From: SIG672 sp045535095
GTDB lineage: Bacteria > Bacillota > Clostridia > Oscillospirales > CAG-272
Assembly (NCBI GenBank): GCA_045535095.1
Contig: JAZSKY010000058.1
Location: 1-48,989, forward strand
Direction: 5' to 3'
Length of the DNA stretch: 48,989 nt
Made by a program: the position numbers and the translations under genes. Below, in pieces: positions 24,343 through 32,177 of this stretch. Positions within the stretch are counted from its first letter, which is position 1. Every line of letters starts with the position of its first letter. Under the pieces are notes generated by a model. The model was not told the origin of the DNA. It saw only the letters and a program-made list of their open reading frames with translations, and searched no databases.

Positions 24343-25215
24343 TTATGATTTCTTTTCGCGGCGCGCGATAGTCGTTTTCACGACCTCGGGCATTCCGAGA
24401 TAAAGTATGTTTTCGATGATGTTTTTAAGACCTTGGTCCTCTATACTGATAAGGTCGAGTGCTTTTTCGCTCTCGGAAAGCTCGAGACTCAGCGAAAGCT
24501 GAATGCTTTCTTTGAAGCCTTCGTCCGATATATCTCCATCCGAGAGGAGCAGGGGATTGTAGCTTCCGCTCTTTTTATCCTTCTCCATATCGTCAAGCGC
24601 GTCCGTAATGTATATCCATCTGCCGACGCGATAGCCGATCTCGTAGGCGCAACGTTTGTCGGATACGCTTTTCGCGCTTTCCTTAAATACCTCGCCGCAA
24701 AGCTCGCCGAAGATAGACGCGCCCTCGTAAACGCTGTCGCACCTTTCGTTTTCGACAGACGAGAGCTTTGCCGTTTTCTCTTTTATCATAAGATCAAGAG
24801 CATCTCCGCGCGCTTTTATTACCTTCCTTCGCGCCGCTCTTGCAAAGGGAAGGGCAAGCGCTGAGGCTGTCTGCTTTAAAAATCCGCCGTCGCGGTCGCT
24901 TCTGTCGTCAAGGAGCTTGTAGTAAACGAGCAGCACCGCGGCGTCCGCCACCGACTGCATATTGTCTCCGCCGTCAAGCACTCTTCTTTTTTTGAAGGGG
25001 TGGGCAAGACAACGCTTTTTCTTAAAGGTGATCTCCTCTTTGTCGGCAAATGCGATAGCGAAAAGCGAGGGCAGAACGAAATCGTAGCTCAGCGAAAAGG
25101 TCATAAAATATCCGCGCTTTTTGATGTGGTGACAAAGACCGCAGTAAACGCTCTTATAAAGCTCGTATTCTTTTACTTTAAGCTCGCCACTCTGCGCGCG
25201 TACGTAACCGAACAT
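24343..25215 (-). CDS. DUF5685 family protein
   Basis: 290 aa. The opening GYVRAQSGELKVKEYELYKSVYCGLCHHIKKRG and the later YNPLLL are hallmarks of DUF5685, a clostridial family of unknown function. Cys residues in YCGLC and RCLAHP could bind a metal. Mostly helical. ATG with AAGGGAG. First in the operon with the DnaJ-TPR protein and the membrane protein, so the J-protein may act on it. A TATAAT lies upstream at 25259-25254 (minus), with no good -35. Confidence 0.85.
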   Translation of the reverse strand: MFGYVRAQSGELKVKEYELYKSVYCGLCHHIKKRGYFMTFSLSYDFVLPSLFAIAFADKEEITFKKKRCLAHPFKKRRVLDGGDNMQSVADAAVLLVYYKLLDDRSDRDGGFLKQTASALALPFARAARRKVIKARGDALDLMIKEKTAKLSSVENERCDSVYEGASIFGELCGEVFKESAKSVSDKRCAYEIGYRVGRWIYITDALDDMEKDKKSGSYNPLLLSDGDISDEGFKESIQLSLSLELSESEKALDLISIEDQGLKNIIENILYLGMPEVVKTTIARREKKS

Positions 25216-25374
25216 TTCATTCTCCCTTTATAGAATATTACTTCATACCTTATATTATAGCACACAAAAAGGGCGCTCAGTTAAATTTTTGTAAATTTGT
25301 GTTGCTTTTTGCGTTAATATACAGTAAATAACTTTAAAACAATAATATCTTACGTTAAAATTAGCAAAATATTA

Positions 25375-25403
25375 TTGACAAAAAAGAATGTAAATGATAT
25401 AAT
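25375..25403 (+). promoter_or_regulatory. Consensus promoter of the LRR_5 lipoprotein gene
   Basis: TTGACA 25375-25380, 17-base spacer, TATAAT 25398-25403. The leader holds GCTTCTT/AAGAAGC (25446-25452 with 25459-25465), overlapping the only nearby purine-rich stretch. Confidence 0.9.
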
Positions 25404-25478
25404 TATACCGAATATGCGACAGAATATTGATTTGCGAAAGGAAACGCTTCTTGTCTTAAAGAAGCCGTGTATGAAAAT

Positions 25479-26411
25479 ATGAAAAAACTTGCACTGTTAC
25501 TCGTTTTAGCTCTCACACTTGTAAGTGTCCTTGCATCCTGCTCGGGCAACTATGACGAGGGTGTGGCAAATCCCGGCGTAGGCGAGGAGGACGACTCCGC
25601 AGACAAAACCGGCGGAAACAACAAATACAACCTCAAAGAGGGCGGATATACCTACAACGTCTACGACGGCAAGGAAATCGAGATAGTCAAGTACGATTTC
25701 GAGTACGTTGACGAAACCGAGACTGCTCCTGCAAGTGAGGAAGAAGAGGAAGAGGTAAAGACCATTTCTCTTGATATCCCCGCAAAGATAAAGGACATTC
25801 CCGTAACCAAGATCGCAAAGAACGCTTTTGAAAAGAACAGCGTGCTTGTTTCGGTAGTTATCCCCGAGGGCGTTACCGAGATCGGTGAGGGTGCATTCTG
25901 GTACAGCTACGCGCTTGAGAGCATCACTCTTCCCGCAAGCCTCGCGGCAATCGGAAGCGACGCGCTCAGCTACTGCCCCGCACTCAAGTCGCTCGAGATT
26001 CCCGCCGGAATCACCGAGATCCCCGTTTCGCTTTGCGAGGAGAACACCTCTCTTGAAAGCGTTACCTTCAAGGGCAACGTAACATCTATCGGCAAGAGCG
26101 CATTTGCATACTGCACCGCACTTGACGCTATCGACTTTGGCGCAGAGCTCGTCTCTGTCGGCGAGAGTGCATTCAAGTTCTGCACCTCTATCGAGAGCGT
26201 AACTCTCGGAGAAAAGGTTGAGACTGTCGGAGAGGCGGCATTTGCTAACTGCACAAAGCTCTCCGCTATCTCCTTCGGACAGATAGCAGAGATCGGTGAG
26301 GCGGCATTTGCTAACTGCGCAGAGAACGCAGCTGCAACCTTCACAGGAAGCGATAAGACCGCAGTTGTAGTCGGCAAGTATAACGACGTTATTTCGGCGG
26401 CTCTCGCTTAA
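25479..26411 (+). CDS. LRR_5 (BspA-type) lipoprotein
   Basis: 310 aa. Signal peptide with lipobox VLASC; Cys21 would be lipidated. A Gly/Asp-rich linker and an acidic stretch (EEEEEE, about 90-95) follow, then seven or so LRR_5 repeats of about 22 residues (for example VIPEGVTEIGEGAFWYSYAL, VETVGEAAFANCTKL). Two of the last repeats share more than 20 identical bases (near 26230 and 26297), showing recent duplication. Probably binds other proteins or sugars at the surface. The start is uncertain: ATG 25479 best fits the signal peptide, but GTG 25467 sits nearer to AAGAAG. Confidence 0.85.
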   Translation: MKKLALLLVLALTLVSVLASCSGNYDEGVANPGVGEEDDSADKTGGNNKYNLKEGGYTYNVYDGKEIEIVKYDFEYVDETETAPASEEEEEEVKTISLDIPAKIKDIPVTKIAKNAFEKNSVLVSVVIPEGVTEIGEGAFWYSYALESITLPASLAAIGSDALSYCPALKSLEIPAGITEIPVSLCEENTSLESVTFKGNVTSIGKSAFAYCTALDAIDFGAELVSVGESAFKFCTSIESVTLGEKVETVGEAAFANCTKLSAISFGQIAEIGEAAFANCAENAAATFTGSDKTAVVVGKYNDVISAALA

Positions 26412-26427
26412 AAACAAAAAATTAAAT

Positions 26428-26450
26428 AAAGTCGGGATTTTCCCGACTTT
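26428..26450 (+). terminator. Hairpin after the LRR_5 lipoprotein gene
   Basis: 10-bp stem AAAGTCGGGA/TCCCGACTTT with loop TTT; the tail ACTCATTT is weak. It ends 20 bases before the manA start. Confidence 0.65.
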
Positions 26451-26470
26451 ACTCATTTATGGAGAAATTT

Positions 26471-27376
26471 ATGAAATTTGACGTGAAAGAGCCGATTCTC
26501 CTCTCGCCCGTGTGTAAGGACATCATCTGGGGCGGCGAGAGACTTTCAAGAGAATTCGGCAAGGGTGAATTTGAAGGTCAGCGGATCGCTGAAACGTGGG
26601 AGCTGACCGTCAGAGAAAACGAGGTAAACGGTGTAAAAAGCGGAGAAATGAGCGGAAAAGTCCTCTCCGAGCTTAAAAACACCGAGAATTTTCCCGTTCT
26701 TATCAAGTTTATTGACGCAAAGAGCGACCTCTCTGTGCAGGTGCATCCTGCTGACGAGTATGCAAAAGAAAACGAGGGCGATCTCGGAAAGACCGAAATG
26801 TGGTACGTTGTTGACGCCGAGGCGGGCGCAAAGCTCGTTTACGGACTGAAGGATGGCGTCAGCAAAGAGGATTTTGCAAAAGCGGTTGAGGAAAACAAAA
26901 TCGGAGAGTGCCTTAACTACGTTGACGTTCATCGCGGAGACGTTTTCTTCATTCCCGCAGGATGCGTTCACGCTATCGGCGGCGGAATACTTATTGCCGA
27001 GATACAGCAGTCCTCAAACGTTACCTACCGCGTTTACGATTATGATCGCGGAAGGGAACTTCACATAAAAAAAGCGCTCGACGTTATCGAGATTTACGGC
27101 AAAGAGGATGTTGATAAGATCAGATATTCCTGCGCAGACGAGATAAGTGCCGACCTGCTTGCAGACTGCGATATTTTCAGAGTTGAAAAGAAGGATTCTT
27201 CGTGCGGCGAGATTTTCGGAAACGCCGATAAATTCCGCCACGTTCTCGTTCTTTCAGGAAAGGGAAGAGTCGGCGATCTCGACGTTTCGGCGGGTAGCAG
27301 CGTGCTTCTGCCGCTAGGATGCGAGTGTGTAAGACTCGGCGGAGAGTTCGAGTTTCTTTTGACTGTGGTTAAGTGA
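26471..27376 (+). CDS. manA: Mannose-6-phosphate isomerase, class I
   Basis: Interconverts mannose-6-P and fructose-6-P. 301 aa, the short Firmicute form. Zinc ligands: VQVHPADEYA (Gln and His), KTEMWY (Glu) and GCVHAI (His). The active-site Arg segment is YRVYDYDRGRELH. Start ATG 26471 with GGAG 7 bases upstream; ATG 26459 in frame has no site. Lies close behind the LRR lipoprotein hairpin and could be read from the same promoter. Confidence 0.93.
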   Translation: MKFDVKEPILLSPVCKDIIWGGERLSREFGKGEFEGQRIAETWELTVRENEVNGVKSGEMSGKVLSELKNTENFPVLIKFIDAKSDLSVQVHPADEYAKENEGDLGKTEMWYVVDAEAGAKLVYGLKDGVSKEDFAKAVEENKIGECLNYVDVHRGDVFFIPAGCVHAIGGGILIAEIQQSSNVTYRVYDYDRGRELHIKKALDVIEIYGKEDVDKIRYSCADEISADLLADCDIFRVEKKDSSCGEIFGNADKFRHVLVLSGKGRVGDLDVSAGSSVLLPLGCECVRLGGEFEFLLTVVK

Positions 27377-27494
27377 AATGGGCGAATTGGCAAAAAGGAA
27401 GAATATACGATTAAATTACGCGGATTACAGTAAAAAGGGCGCGTATTTTATTACGATATGTACGCAAAATCGAAAATGTATTCTATCACGTATC

Positions 27495-27522
27495 GTAGGG
27501 ACCGGCGTCCTCTGTCGGTCCG
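27495..27522 (+). repeat. REP-like sequence inside RAYT, copy 1
   Basis: Begins GTAGGGACCGGCGTCCTC and ends TCGGTCCG. Related to the inverted copy at 27652-27687. Coincides with the first frameshift. Confidence 0.55.
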
Positions 27523-27651
27523 TTTGTAGAATTAACGCAAATTGGGAAAATTGCAGATAAATATATTAATCAGTTAAACGATTTTTATAATAATATATCG
27601 GTTGAAAGTTATGTAATTATGCCAAACCATATTCATATTTTGCTGTTTGTC

Positions 27652-27687
27652 AGGGACGGCGGACCGTCGAGGACTGTCGGTCCCTAC
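27652..27687 (-). repeat. REP-like sequence inside RAYT, inverted copy 2
   Basis: On the minus strand begins GTAGGGACCGACAGTCCTC; AGGGAC and GTCCCT at its ends pair. Coincides with the second frameshift. Confidence 0.55.
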
Positions 27688-27881
27688 AATTCAAAATTCG
27701 ATCGTTTCTCGCTTTGTTTCTACATTCAAGCGTTTTTGTAACAGGGAATACGGCGAAAACCTTTGGCAATACCGTTCTAATGATCATATTATAAGAAATC
27801 GCAAAGATTACGAAGAACACATCAAATATATTCACGACAACCCACTATGTTGGTACTACGACGAATTGTATACGGAAGAAT

Positions 27882-27912
27882 AAACCCCGAACGGTGATGA
27901 CGTTCGGGGTTT
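27882..27912. terminator. Bidirectional terminator between RAYT remnant and RNase III-like gene
   Basis: 12-bp perfect stem AAACCCCGAACG/CGTTCGGGGTTT with 7-base loop, overlapping the RAYT stop and 5 bases before the convergent gene's end. Confidence 0.85.
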
Positions 27913-27917
27913 GGTTG

Positions 27918-28820
27918 TTATCTTTCAATTATGCATTCTGGAATCAGCTTATTGCCTTTGAGAGTCCAAATGGTAAGAGGCGAGTTAGGGCCATACTCGT
28001 TATTTAACTCGAAATGATGACAAAGAATTAAATATGAAGCATATTTTTTTGCTTGTTTTTTTGACGAGGCCCACACTTGTTTGATGAGTCCCCATTCTGC
28101 TACTTTGCACGTACAAACATAGATCGGATTCCCGTTCATATCATATCCGAGGTTTTCCGGAGCACCATACTCGTAGACCGGAACAGAACACTTGCCTTTT
28201 TCGGACATTTCTTTGAGTGTGTTGACTGCATTTTCAAGCGTTAAATACTCCGGTCGGTATTCTGCGGGTTGATTATCTTTCAGAAATGTGTCTATATCAA
28301 GCATTTTTCTTACTGCTTTTTCCAACACCTCTGCGTTCCAATCGTATTGTATAGCTATAGCTCCGAGAATGGATTCAAAAAGATCTGCCTTTACCTTTTC
28401 TTCCTTGTCGATGTTGTTATCGATGTCACACCTATCTACAATAAGATATTTCATAATATCCCAACTGTCAATAATATGTGCGAGTGTGTGATTACTGACT
28501 ATCTGTTGTTTTATTTGTGAAAGGTGACTTTCGCGGCAACGCAGCGAAAATTCGAAGTTCCCCTCGAAAGAGAAGTTTTGTTGCGTTTTTATAAAACCGT
28601 AATGTGCTGAAAGTATTTTTGATGTGTAAAATCCGAGCACGCTATCGCCGATCCACTCAAGCTCCTCGCAACTTCGTCCTCCATACCTTGACGCATAGGA
28701 TCTTCTAACAAACGCTTGGACGAGAAGATCTTCGTTTTTGAAGAAACACCCTGTTTTATCAAGAATAAGATTCTTCAAGTCGCTTAATTCGTTTAGTTTG
28801 AAACTTTTTGATTTTTTCAT
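27918..28820 (-). CDS. Divergent RNase III with dsRBD, accessory copy
   Basis: 300 aa. The RNase III domain has both signature blocks with all four acidic catalytic residues: EELEWIGD (Glu52, Glu55, Asp59) and KADLFESILGA (Asp146, Glu149). A dsRNA-binding domain follows at about 211-267 (VPVYEYGAPENLG, CKVAEWG, SSKKQAKKYASY), then about 35 unassigned residues. The outline is that of ordinary RNase III (about 225-240 aa), but with inserts and a tail, and the sequence is far from typical Rnc. The gene is A/T-rich next to a mobile remnant, has its own promoter and a long leader, and is probably acquired. GGAGAAAAG precedes the ATG. Confidence 0.85.
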   Translation of the reverse strand: MKKSKSFKLNELSDLKNLILDKTGCFFKNEDLLVQAFVRRSYASRYGGRSCEELEWIGDSVLGFYTSKILSAHYGFIKTQQNFSFEGNFEFSLRCRESHLSQIKQQIVSNHTLAHIIDSWDIMKYLIVDRCDIDNNIDKEEKVKADLFESILGAIAIQYDWNAEVLEKAVRKMLDIDTFLKDNQPAEYRPEYLTLENAVNTLKEMSEKGKCSVPVYEYGAPENLGYDMNGNPIYVCTCKVAEWGLIKQVWASSKKQAKKYASYLILCHHFELNNEYGPNSPLTIWTLKGNKLIPECIIER

Positions 28821-29036
28821 TTCTTTTCTCCAAATTTTTATTATTTGCTTAAAAAGAAAAAGACTTCGGCAACGCCAAAACGACCGAGCGCACTCGGTTG
28901 ATTTTTTGTTTCGAGTCCTTGTTTTATCAAAATAGTTTTTGTAAAATTTCCTGCTTGTTTTTTCACTCGCATAAAAAGAACAAACAAGTTATGTTACTCA
29001 ATTACTTTGAAAACAAATTTCTCTTTAGGCAATCTA

Positions 29037-29065
29037 ATTGTATCATACGATTTTAACTTTGTCAA
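29037..29065 (-). promoter_or_regulatory. Promoter of the accessory RNase III gene
   Basis: Minus strand TTGACA (29065-29060), 17-base spacer, TACAAT (29042-29037). Leaves a leader of about 210 bases that includes a CCGAG/CTCGG hairpin; otherwise 28821-29036 shows no gene I accept. Confidence 0.75.
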
Positions 29066-29085
29066 TAACAAAAAAAATTATACAA

Positions 29086-29120
29086 ACAAAAAAGGAAACG
29101 GATAAACTCCGCTTCCTTTT
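29086..29120 (-). terminator. Terminator of the Gfo/Idh-isomerase operon
   Basis: 13-bp stem with one G-U pair (29090-29102 with 29108-29120), followed on the minus strand by a T-rich run. Also T-rich on the plus side, so possibly bidirectional. Confidence 0.75.
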
Positions 29121-29144
29121 CTTTTTATTAAAGCTTTTGAAAAT

Positions 29145-29204
29145 CCAAAAAACTTTTCACGAAAAGTTTTTTGGTAGGGATTCCAAAGGGGCTAGCCCCT
29201 TTGG
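29145..29204. repeat. Two perfect hairpins in the operon 3' UTR
   Basis: 29145-29157 pairs with 29162-29174 (13 bp, loop CACG), and 29183-29204 is a 22-base perfect palindrome centred on GCTAGC. They lie between the last operon stop (29218) and the terminator. Confidence 0.7.
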
Positions 29205-29217
29205 CAACGCCGCACTC

Positions 29218-30288
29218 TTAAACGCTGAGCTTAACAGCCTCGCCCGTTCTTGCAGATTCGAACGCCGCCTCCATTACCTTCACAACGCGGAGCGCCTGCT
29301 CTGCGGTGATCTTGAGAGGTGCGCCCTCGATAGCGTCAACAAGCTGACGGTAGGTCGGGTTGAGATTGTCCTCTATATCCTCGGGAGGAGCGATCTCGGT
29401 AACGCTTACCGTAGAAGGATCTCTTGCGCCCATCGTTTTGGACGGCCCTGCCTTGGTTATCTTGATCTCGGGAGTCCACGTGTCCGCGCGGTCCTTGACC
29501 TTGACAACGCGTCCCGTACCCTCCCAAGAATCTATCTGGAGAGTACCCTCTGTGCCAAGCACGTACCAACGGGGGTGAAGAATGAAATTGTTGGTCGAGA
29601 TCTCAACGTAAGCAGTGAGTCCGTCCTCAAAGGTGAGAACGAGGTGGAAGTTGTCGTCAACCTCATCGTAGAGGATAGAATACATCTTGCAGAATACGTT
29701 TACGACCTTCGAGGAGTTCATATACATGAGCTGGTCGATAAGGTGAACGCCCCAGTCGAACATCATTCCGCCGCCGAGTGCCTTCGTGCGTCTCCAGCCC
29801 TCGGGCATTCCGCGCGAGCCTTCAACTCTCGTTTCAATGACGTACGGCTTTCCGATAATTCCGCTTTCGACGGCATTTCTCATTGCAACGAAATCCTTGT
29901 TTACTCGGCGGTTCTGGTCGATAGTGAAGATCTTGCCGGTCTCCTTTGCGACCGCCATTATCTCCTCAAGCTCCTTTGCCGTCATCGTAACCGGCTTTTC
30001 GCAAAGGACGTGCTTTCCTGCGCGGAGTGCGGCGATAGAGAGGTCTTTGTGTACCTCGTTGGTTGCCGCAACGAGGACTATATCGACCTCGGGATCGGCA
30101 AAGATCGCCTCGTTTGACTCGTAAACGAAAAGTCCCTTTTCGCGAGCCGCCTCGCGTCTGTCCTCTTTAAGATCGTATATTCCTCTGATCTTAACGCGGA
30201 CCTCGCCCTTTGAAAGCTGTGTGAAGTGATGTCCTGCCATTCCGCCGAAGCCGATAATGGCAAGATTGTAAATTTTGCTGTTTTCCAT
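29218..30288 (-). CDS. Gfo/Idh/MocA family oxidoreductase (second copy)
   Basis: 356 aa NAD(P)-dependent sugar or polyol oxidoreductase. Rossmann motif AIIGFGGMAGHH (about 9-20), the family EKP motif in HVLCEKPVTM (about 93-102), and the C-terminal alpha/beta domain with GGMMFDWGVHLIDQL, where Asp and His are the likely catalytic pair. Substrate unknown. Last gene of a four-gene operon with two sugar-isomerase-like proteins and another Gfo/Idh/MocA enzyme. The ribosome binding site is weak (AAAGGG about 20 bases upstream). Confidence 0.9.
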   Translation of the reverse strand: MENSKIYNLAIIGFGGMAGHHFTQLSKGEVRVKIRGIYDLKEDRREAAREKGLFVYESNEAIFADPEVDIVLVAATNEVHKDLSIAALRAGKHVLCEKPVTMTAKELEEIMAVAKETGKIFTIDQNRRVNKDFVAMRNAVESGIIGKPYVIETRVEGSRGMPEGWRRTKALGGGMMFDWGVHLIDQLMYMNSSKVVNVFCKMYSILYDEVDDNFHLVLTFEDGLTAYVEISTNNFILHPRWYVLGTEGTLQIDSWEGTGRVVKVKDRADTWTPEIKITKAGPSKTMGARDPSTVSVTEIAPPEDIEDNLNPTYRQLVDAIEGAPLKITAEQALRVVKVMEAAFESARTGEAVKLSV

Positions 30289-30324
30289 GGTTTTATAGGT
30301 AGTGGTAGCCCTTTGCCGGTAAGC

Positions 30325-31290
30325 TTACGCCCACCACATTTCTCCTGCTTTTTCGGTGATAATTACGTCTTTGAGGAAGGAGATCGCCTTTTCGAGGCCT
30401 TCCTTCGGGGACATAAGAGCATCCTCATGCTCAATGCTGATCGCGCCGTCGTAGCCGACAGTCTTAAGAGCGCTTATGATAGCGTTCCACTCGAGCTTTG
30501 AGTGTCCGTAGCCAACGGTACGGAATACCCAGGAGCGGTTAAGAATATCGCCGTACGACTTGTAGTCGAGAACTCCGTTCACCTCGGTGTTTCTCTTGTC
30601 GATAGCGGTGTCCTTTGCGTGGAAGTGGTAGATAGCGCCCTCGAGAGCCTTGATAGCCTCAACAGGGTTGATGCCCTGCCAGAAGAGGTGGCTGGGGTCG
30701 AAGTTTGCACCGATAATGTCGCCCACCTCTGCGCGCAGGCGGAGGAGAGTTTCGGGATTGTAAACTACGAACGAGGGGTGCATCTCGAACGCGATCTTCG
30801 AGATCTTATGTGCCTTTGCGAACTCTGCGGTCTTTTTCCAATAAGGAATAACCTTTTCGTTCCACTGCCATTCAACGATCTTGAGGTTATCGTCCGGCCA
30901 AGCGCAGACTACCCAGTTGGGGTAGAGCGAGTTCTCGCAGTCACCGGGGCAACCCGAGAAGCCGATGACGGTATCTACGCCGAGCGCCTCTGCGACAAGG
31001 ATAGCGTCCTTGAAATCGCTGTCGAACTTGTCGGCAATATCCTTCTGCGGATGCAGAGGGTTACCGTGGCAGCTGATAGCCGAGATAGACATATCGTACT
31101 TTGCAAGAAGCGCCTTGTACGCTTCAAGCTTTGCGGGATCCTCGAGAAGCTCGCGCGCGTTGAGGTGCGCGTTTCCGGGGTATCCGCCTGCACCGATCTC
31201 GATAGTGTGAACGTCAAGCGATGCGAGATATTTAAGTGCGTCCTCGAAATCAAAGGTTGCGAGAACGGGATTCATTACTCCGAGTTTCAT
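30325..31290 (-). CDS. Sugar phosphate isomerase/epimerase (TIM barrel), copy B
   Basis: 321 aa, xylose-isomerase-like AP endonuclease 2 fold. Metal-ligand segments: FEMHPSFVVYN (Glu, His), GANFDPSHLFWQGI (Asp, His), YHFHAKDTAI (His, Asp) and AISIEHEDA (Glu). The family includes epimerases, isomerases and lyases acting on keto sugars or inositols, so the name does not fix the reaction. ATG with AAAGGAC. In the operon between copy A and the second oxidoreductase (22 and 36 base gaps). Confidence 0.9.
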   Translation of the reverse strand: MKLGVMNPVLATFDFEDALKYLASLDVHTIEIGAGGYPGNAHLNARELLEDPAKLEAYKALLAKYDMSISAISCHGNPLHPQKDIADKFDSDFKDAILVAEALGVDTVIGFSGCPGDCENSLYPNWVVCAWPDDNLKIVEWQWNEKVIPYWKKTAEFAKAHKISKIAFEMHPSFVVYNPETLLRLRAEVGDIIGANFDPSHLFWQGINPVEAIKALEGAIYHFHAKDTAIDKRNTEVNGVLDYKSYGDILNRSWVFRTVGYGHSKLEWNAIISALKTVGYDGAISIEHEDALMSPKEGLEKAISFLKDVIITEKAGEMWWA

Positions 31291-31312
31291 AATTAAAAAG
31301 TCCTTTCAGAAA

Positions 31313-32146
31313 TTACAGACCGAGGGTCTTGAGATATGCACGGCTCTTTGCCGCCGCTTCGAGCGAGGGGGTGTCGTAAGACTGGTCCTGCTCGACGATG
31401 ATGTACTCAACGTTTGTCTTTTCAAGCGCTTCGAGAATTGCGGGGAAGTTCTGAAGTCCCTCGCCGAGAGGACGGAATTCAAATCCGGTCTCTTCTCTCG
31501 ATTTGCCGCCCTGAGGCTTGCCGTCGTTGTCAACGAGCGCATAAACGGGTCCGCCGCCGAGATTCTTGCAAACGAAGTCCTTGAAGTGGATAATGCCCAT
31601 TCTGTCGGCATATTTTACAAGGTACTCTGCGGGATTGAGTCCTGCGTAGTGTACCCAGCAGAGGTCAAGCTCGGGATCGATCTCGCCCTTGCCGAATACC
31701 TCGTAGAGAATGTCGAGAAGGTATTTGCCCTCGAAGGTGTCAAACTCGAACTCGTGGTTGTGATAGCACATCTGGATTCCGTTGTCCGAAAGGAGCTTTG
31801 CAACGGTAGCAAATTCCTTGACGGTGTTATCCCAGCCATCAGTTCCTGCGAGCTTCGACTTGTCGTACCACGGAACTGCCGAGTATTTTACGCCGAGGGT
31901 CTTCATATAGTCAGCGGCCTCCTGACCCTTTTCAAGGTAGAGGTCAACCTTCTGGTGAACCGATATTGCAGTAAGTCCGATCTCGTCAAGCATTGCGCGG
32001 AGATCCTCTGCGCTGTACCCGAAATATCCTGCAAACTCAACGTAATCGTAACCCATATCCTTAACCTTTTGGAGGGTTGCCTTTACGTCCTTTTCCATTT
32101 CGTCGCGTACGCTGTAAAGCTGTAAGCCGATCTTGTAGTTTTTCAT
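31313..32146 (-). CDS. Sugar phosphate isomerase/epimerase (TIM barrel), copy A
   Basis: 277 aa, same fold as its neighbour but in a different subfamily (shorter, GLQLYSVRDEMEKDVKATL at the start). Metal ligands: CYHNHEFEF, LDLCWVHYAG, IIHFKDF and YIIVEQDQS. The LQLYSVRDE opening is common in proteins annotated as inosose- or keto-sugar-related epimerases. Follows the first oxidoreductase after 31 bases. Site AAGAAGG. Confidence 0.9.
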   Translation of the reverse strand: MKNYKIGLQLYSVRDEMEKDVKATLQKVKDMGYDYVEFAGYFGYSAEDLRAMLDEIGLTAISVHQKVDLYLEKGQEAADYMKTLGVKYSAVPWYDKSKLAGTDGWDNTVKEFATVAKLLSDNGIQMCYHNHEFEFDTFEGKYLLDILYEVFGKGEIDPELDLCWVHYAGLNPAEYLVKYADRMGIIHFKDFVCKNLGGGPVYALVDNDGKPQGGKSREETGFEFRPLGEGLQNFPAILEALEKTNVEYIIVEQDQSYDTPSLEAAAKSRAYLKTLGL

Positions 32147-32177
32147 AAGAATAGCCTTCTTTCTTAAATTATGTGAC

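Larger units (their letters stand above)
27378..27883 (+). pseudogene. REP-associated tyrosine transposase (RAYT/Y1), frameshifted
   Basis: Three frames together give a Y1-type transposase. Frame 1 (27378 to about 27515) reads NYADYSKKGAYFITICTQNR. Frame 2 (about 27522-27685) has VELTQIGKIADKYINQL and the catalytic MPNHIHIL (His-x-His). Frame 3 (about 27680-27883) has SRFVSTFKRFCNREYG and HIIRNRKDYEEHIKYIHDNP, where the nucleophile Tyr should be. Two frameshifts, both at REP-like hairpin sequences, break it. These proteins move REP repeats and are often kept as single copies. Likely inactive, unless the shifts are sequence errors. Confidence 0.85.

Noticed and set aside
28841..28972. 43-codon minus-strand frame upstream of the RNase III-like gene
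   Set aside because: No ribosome binding site before its ATG, and it overlies the promoter leader and a hairpin; low-complexity C-terminus. Not enough to call a gene.
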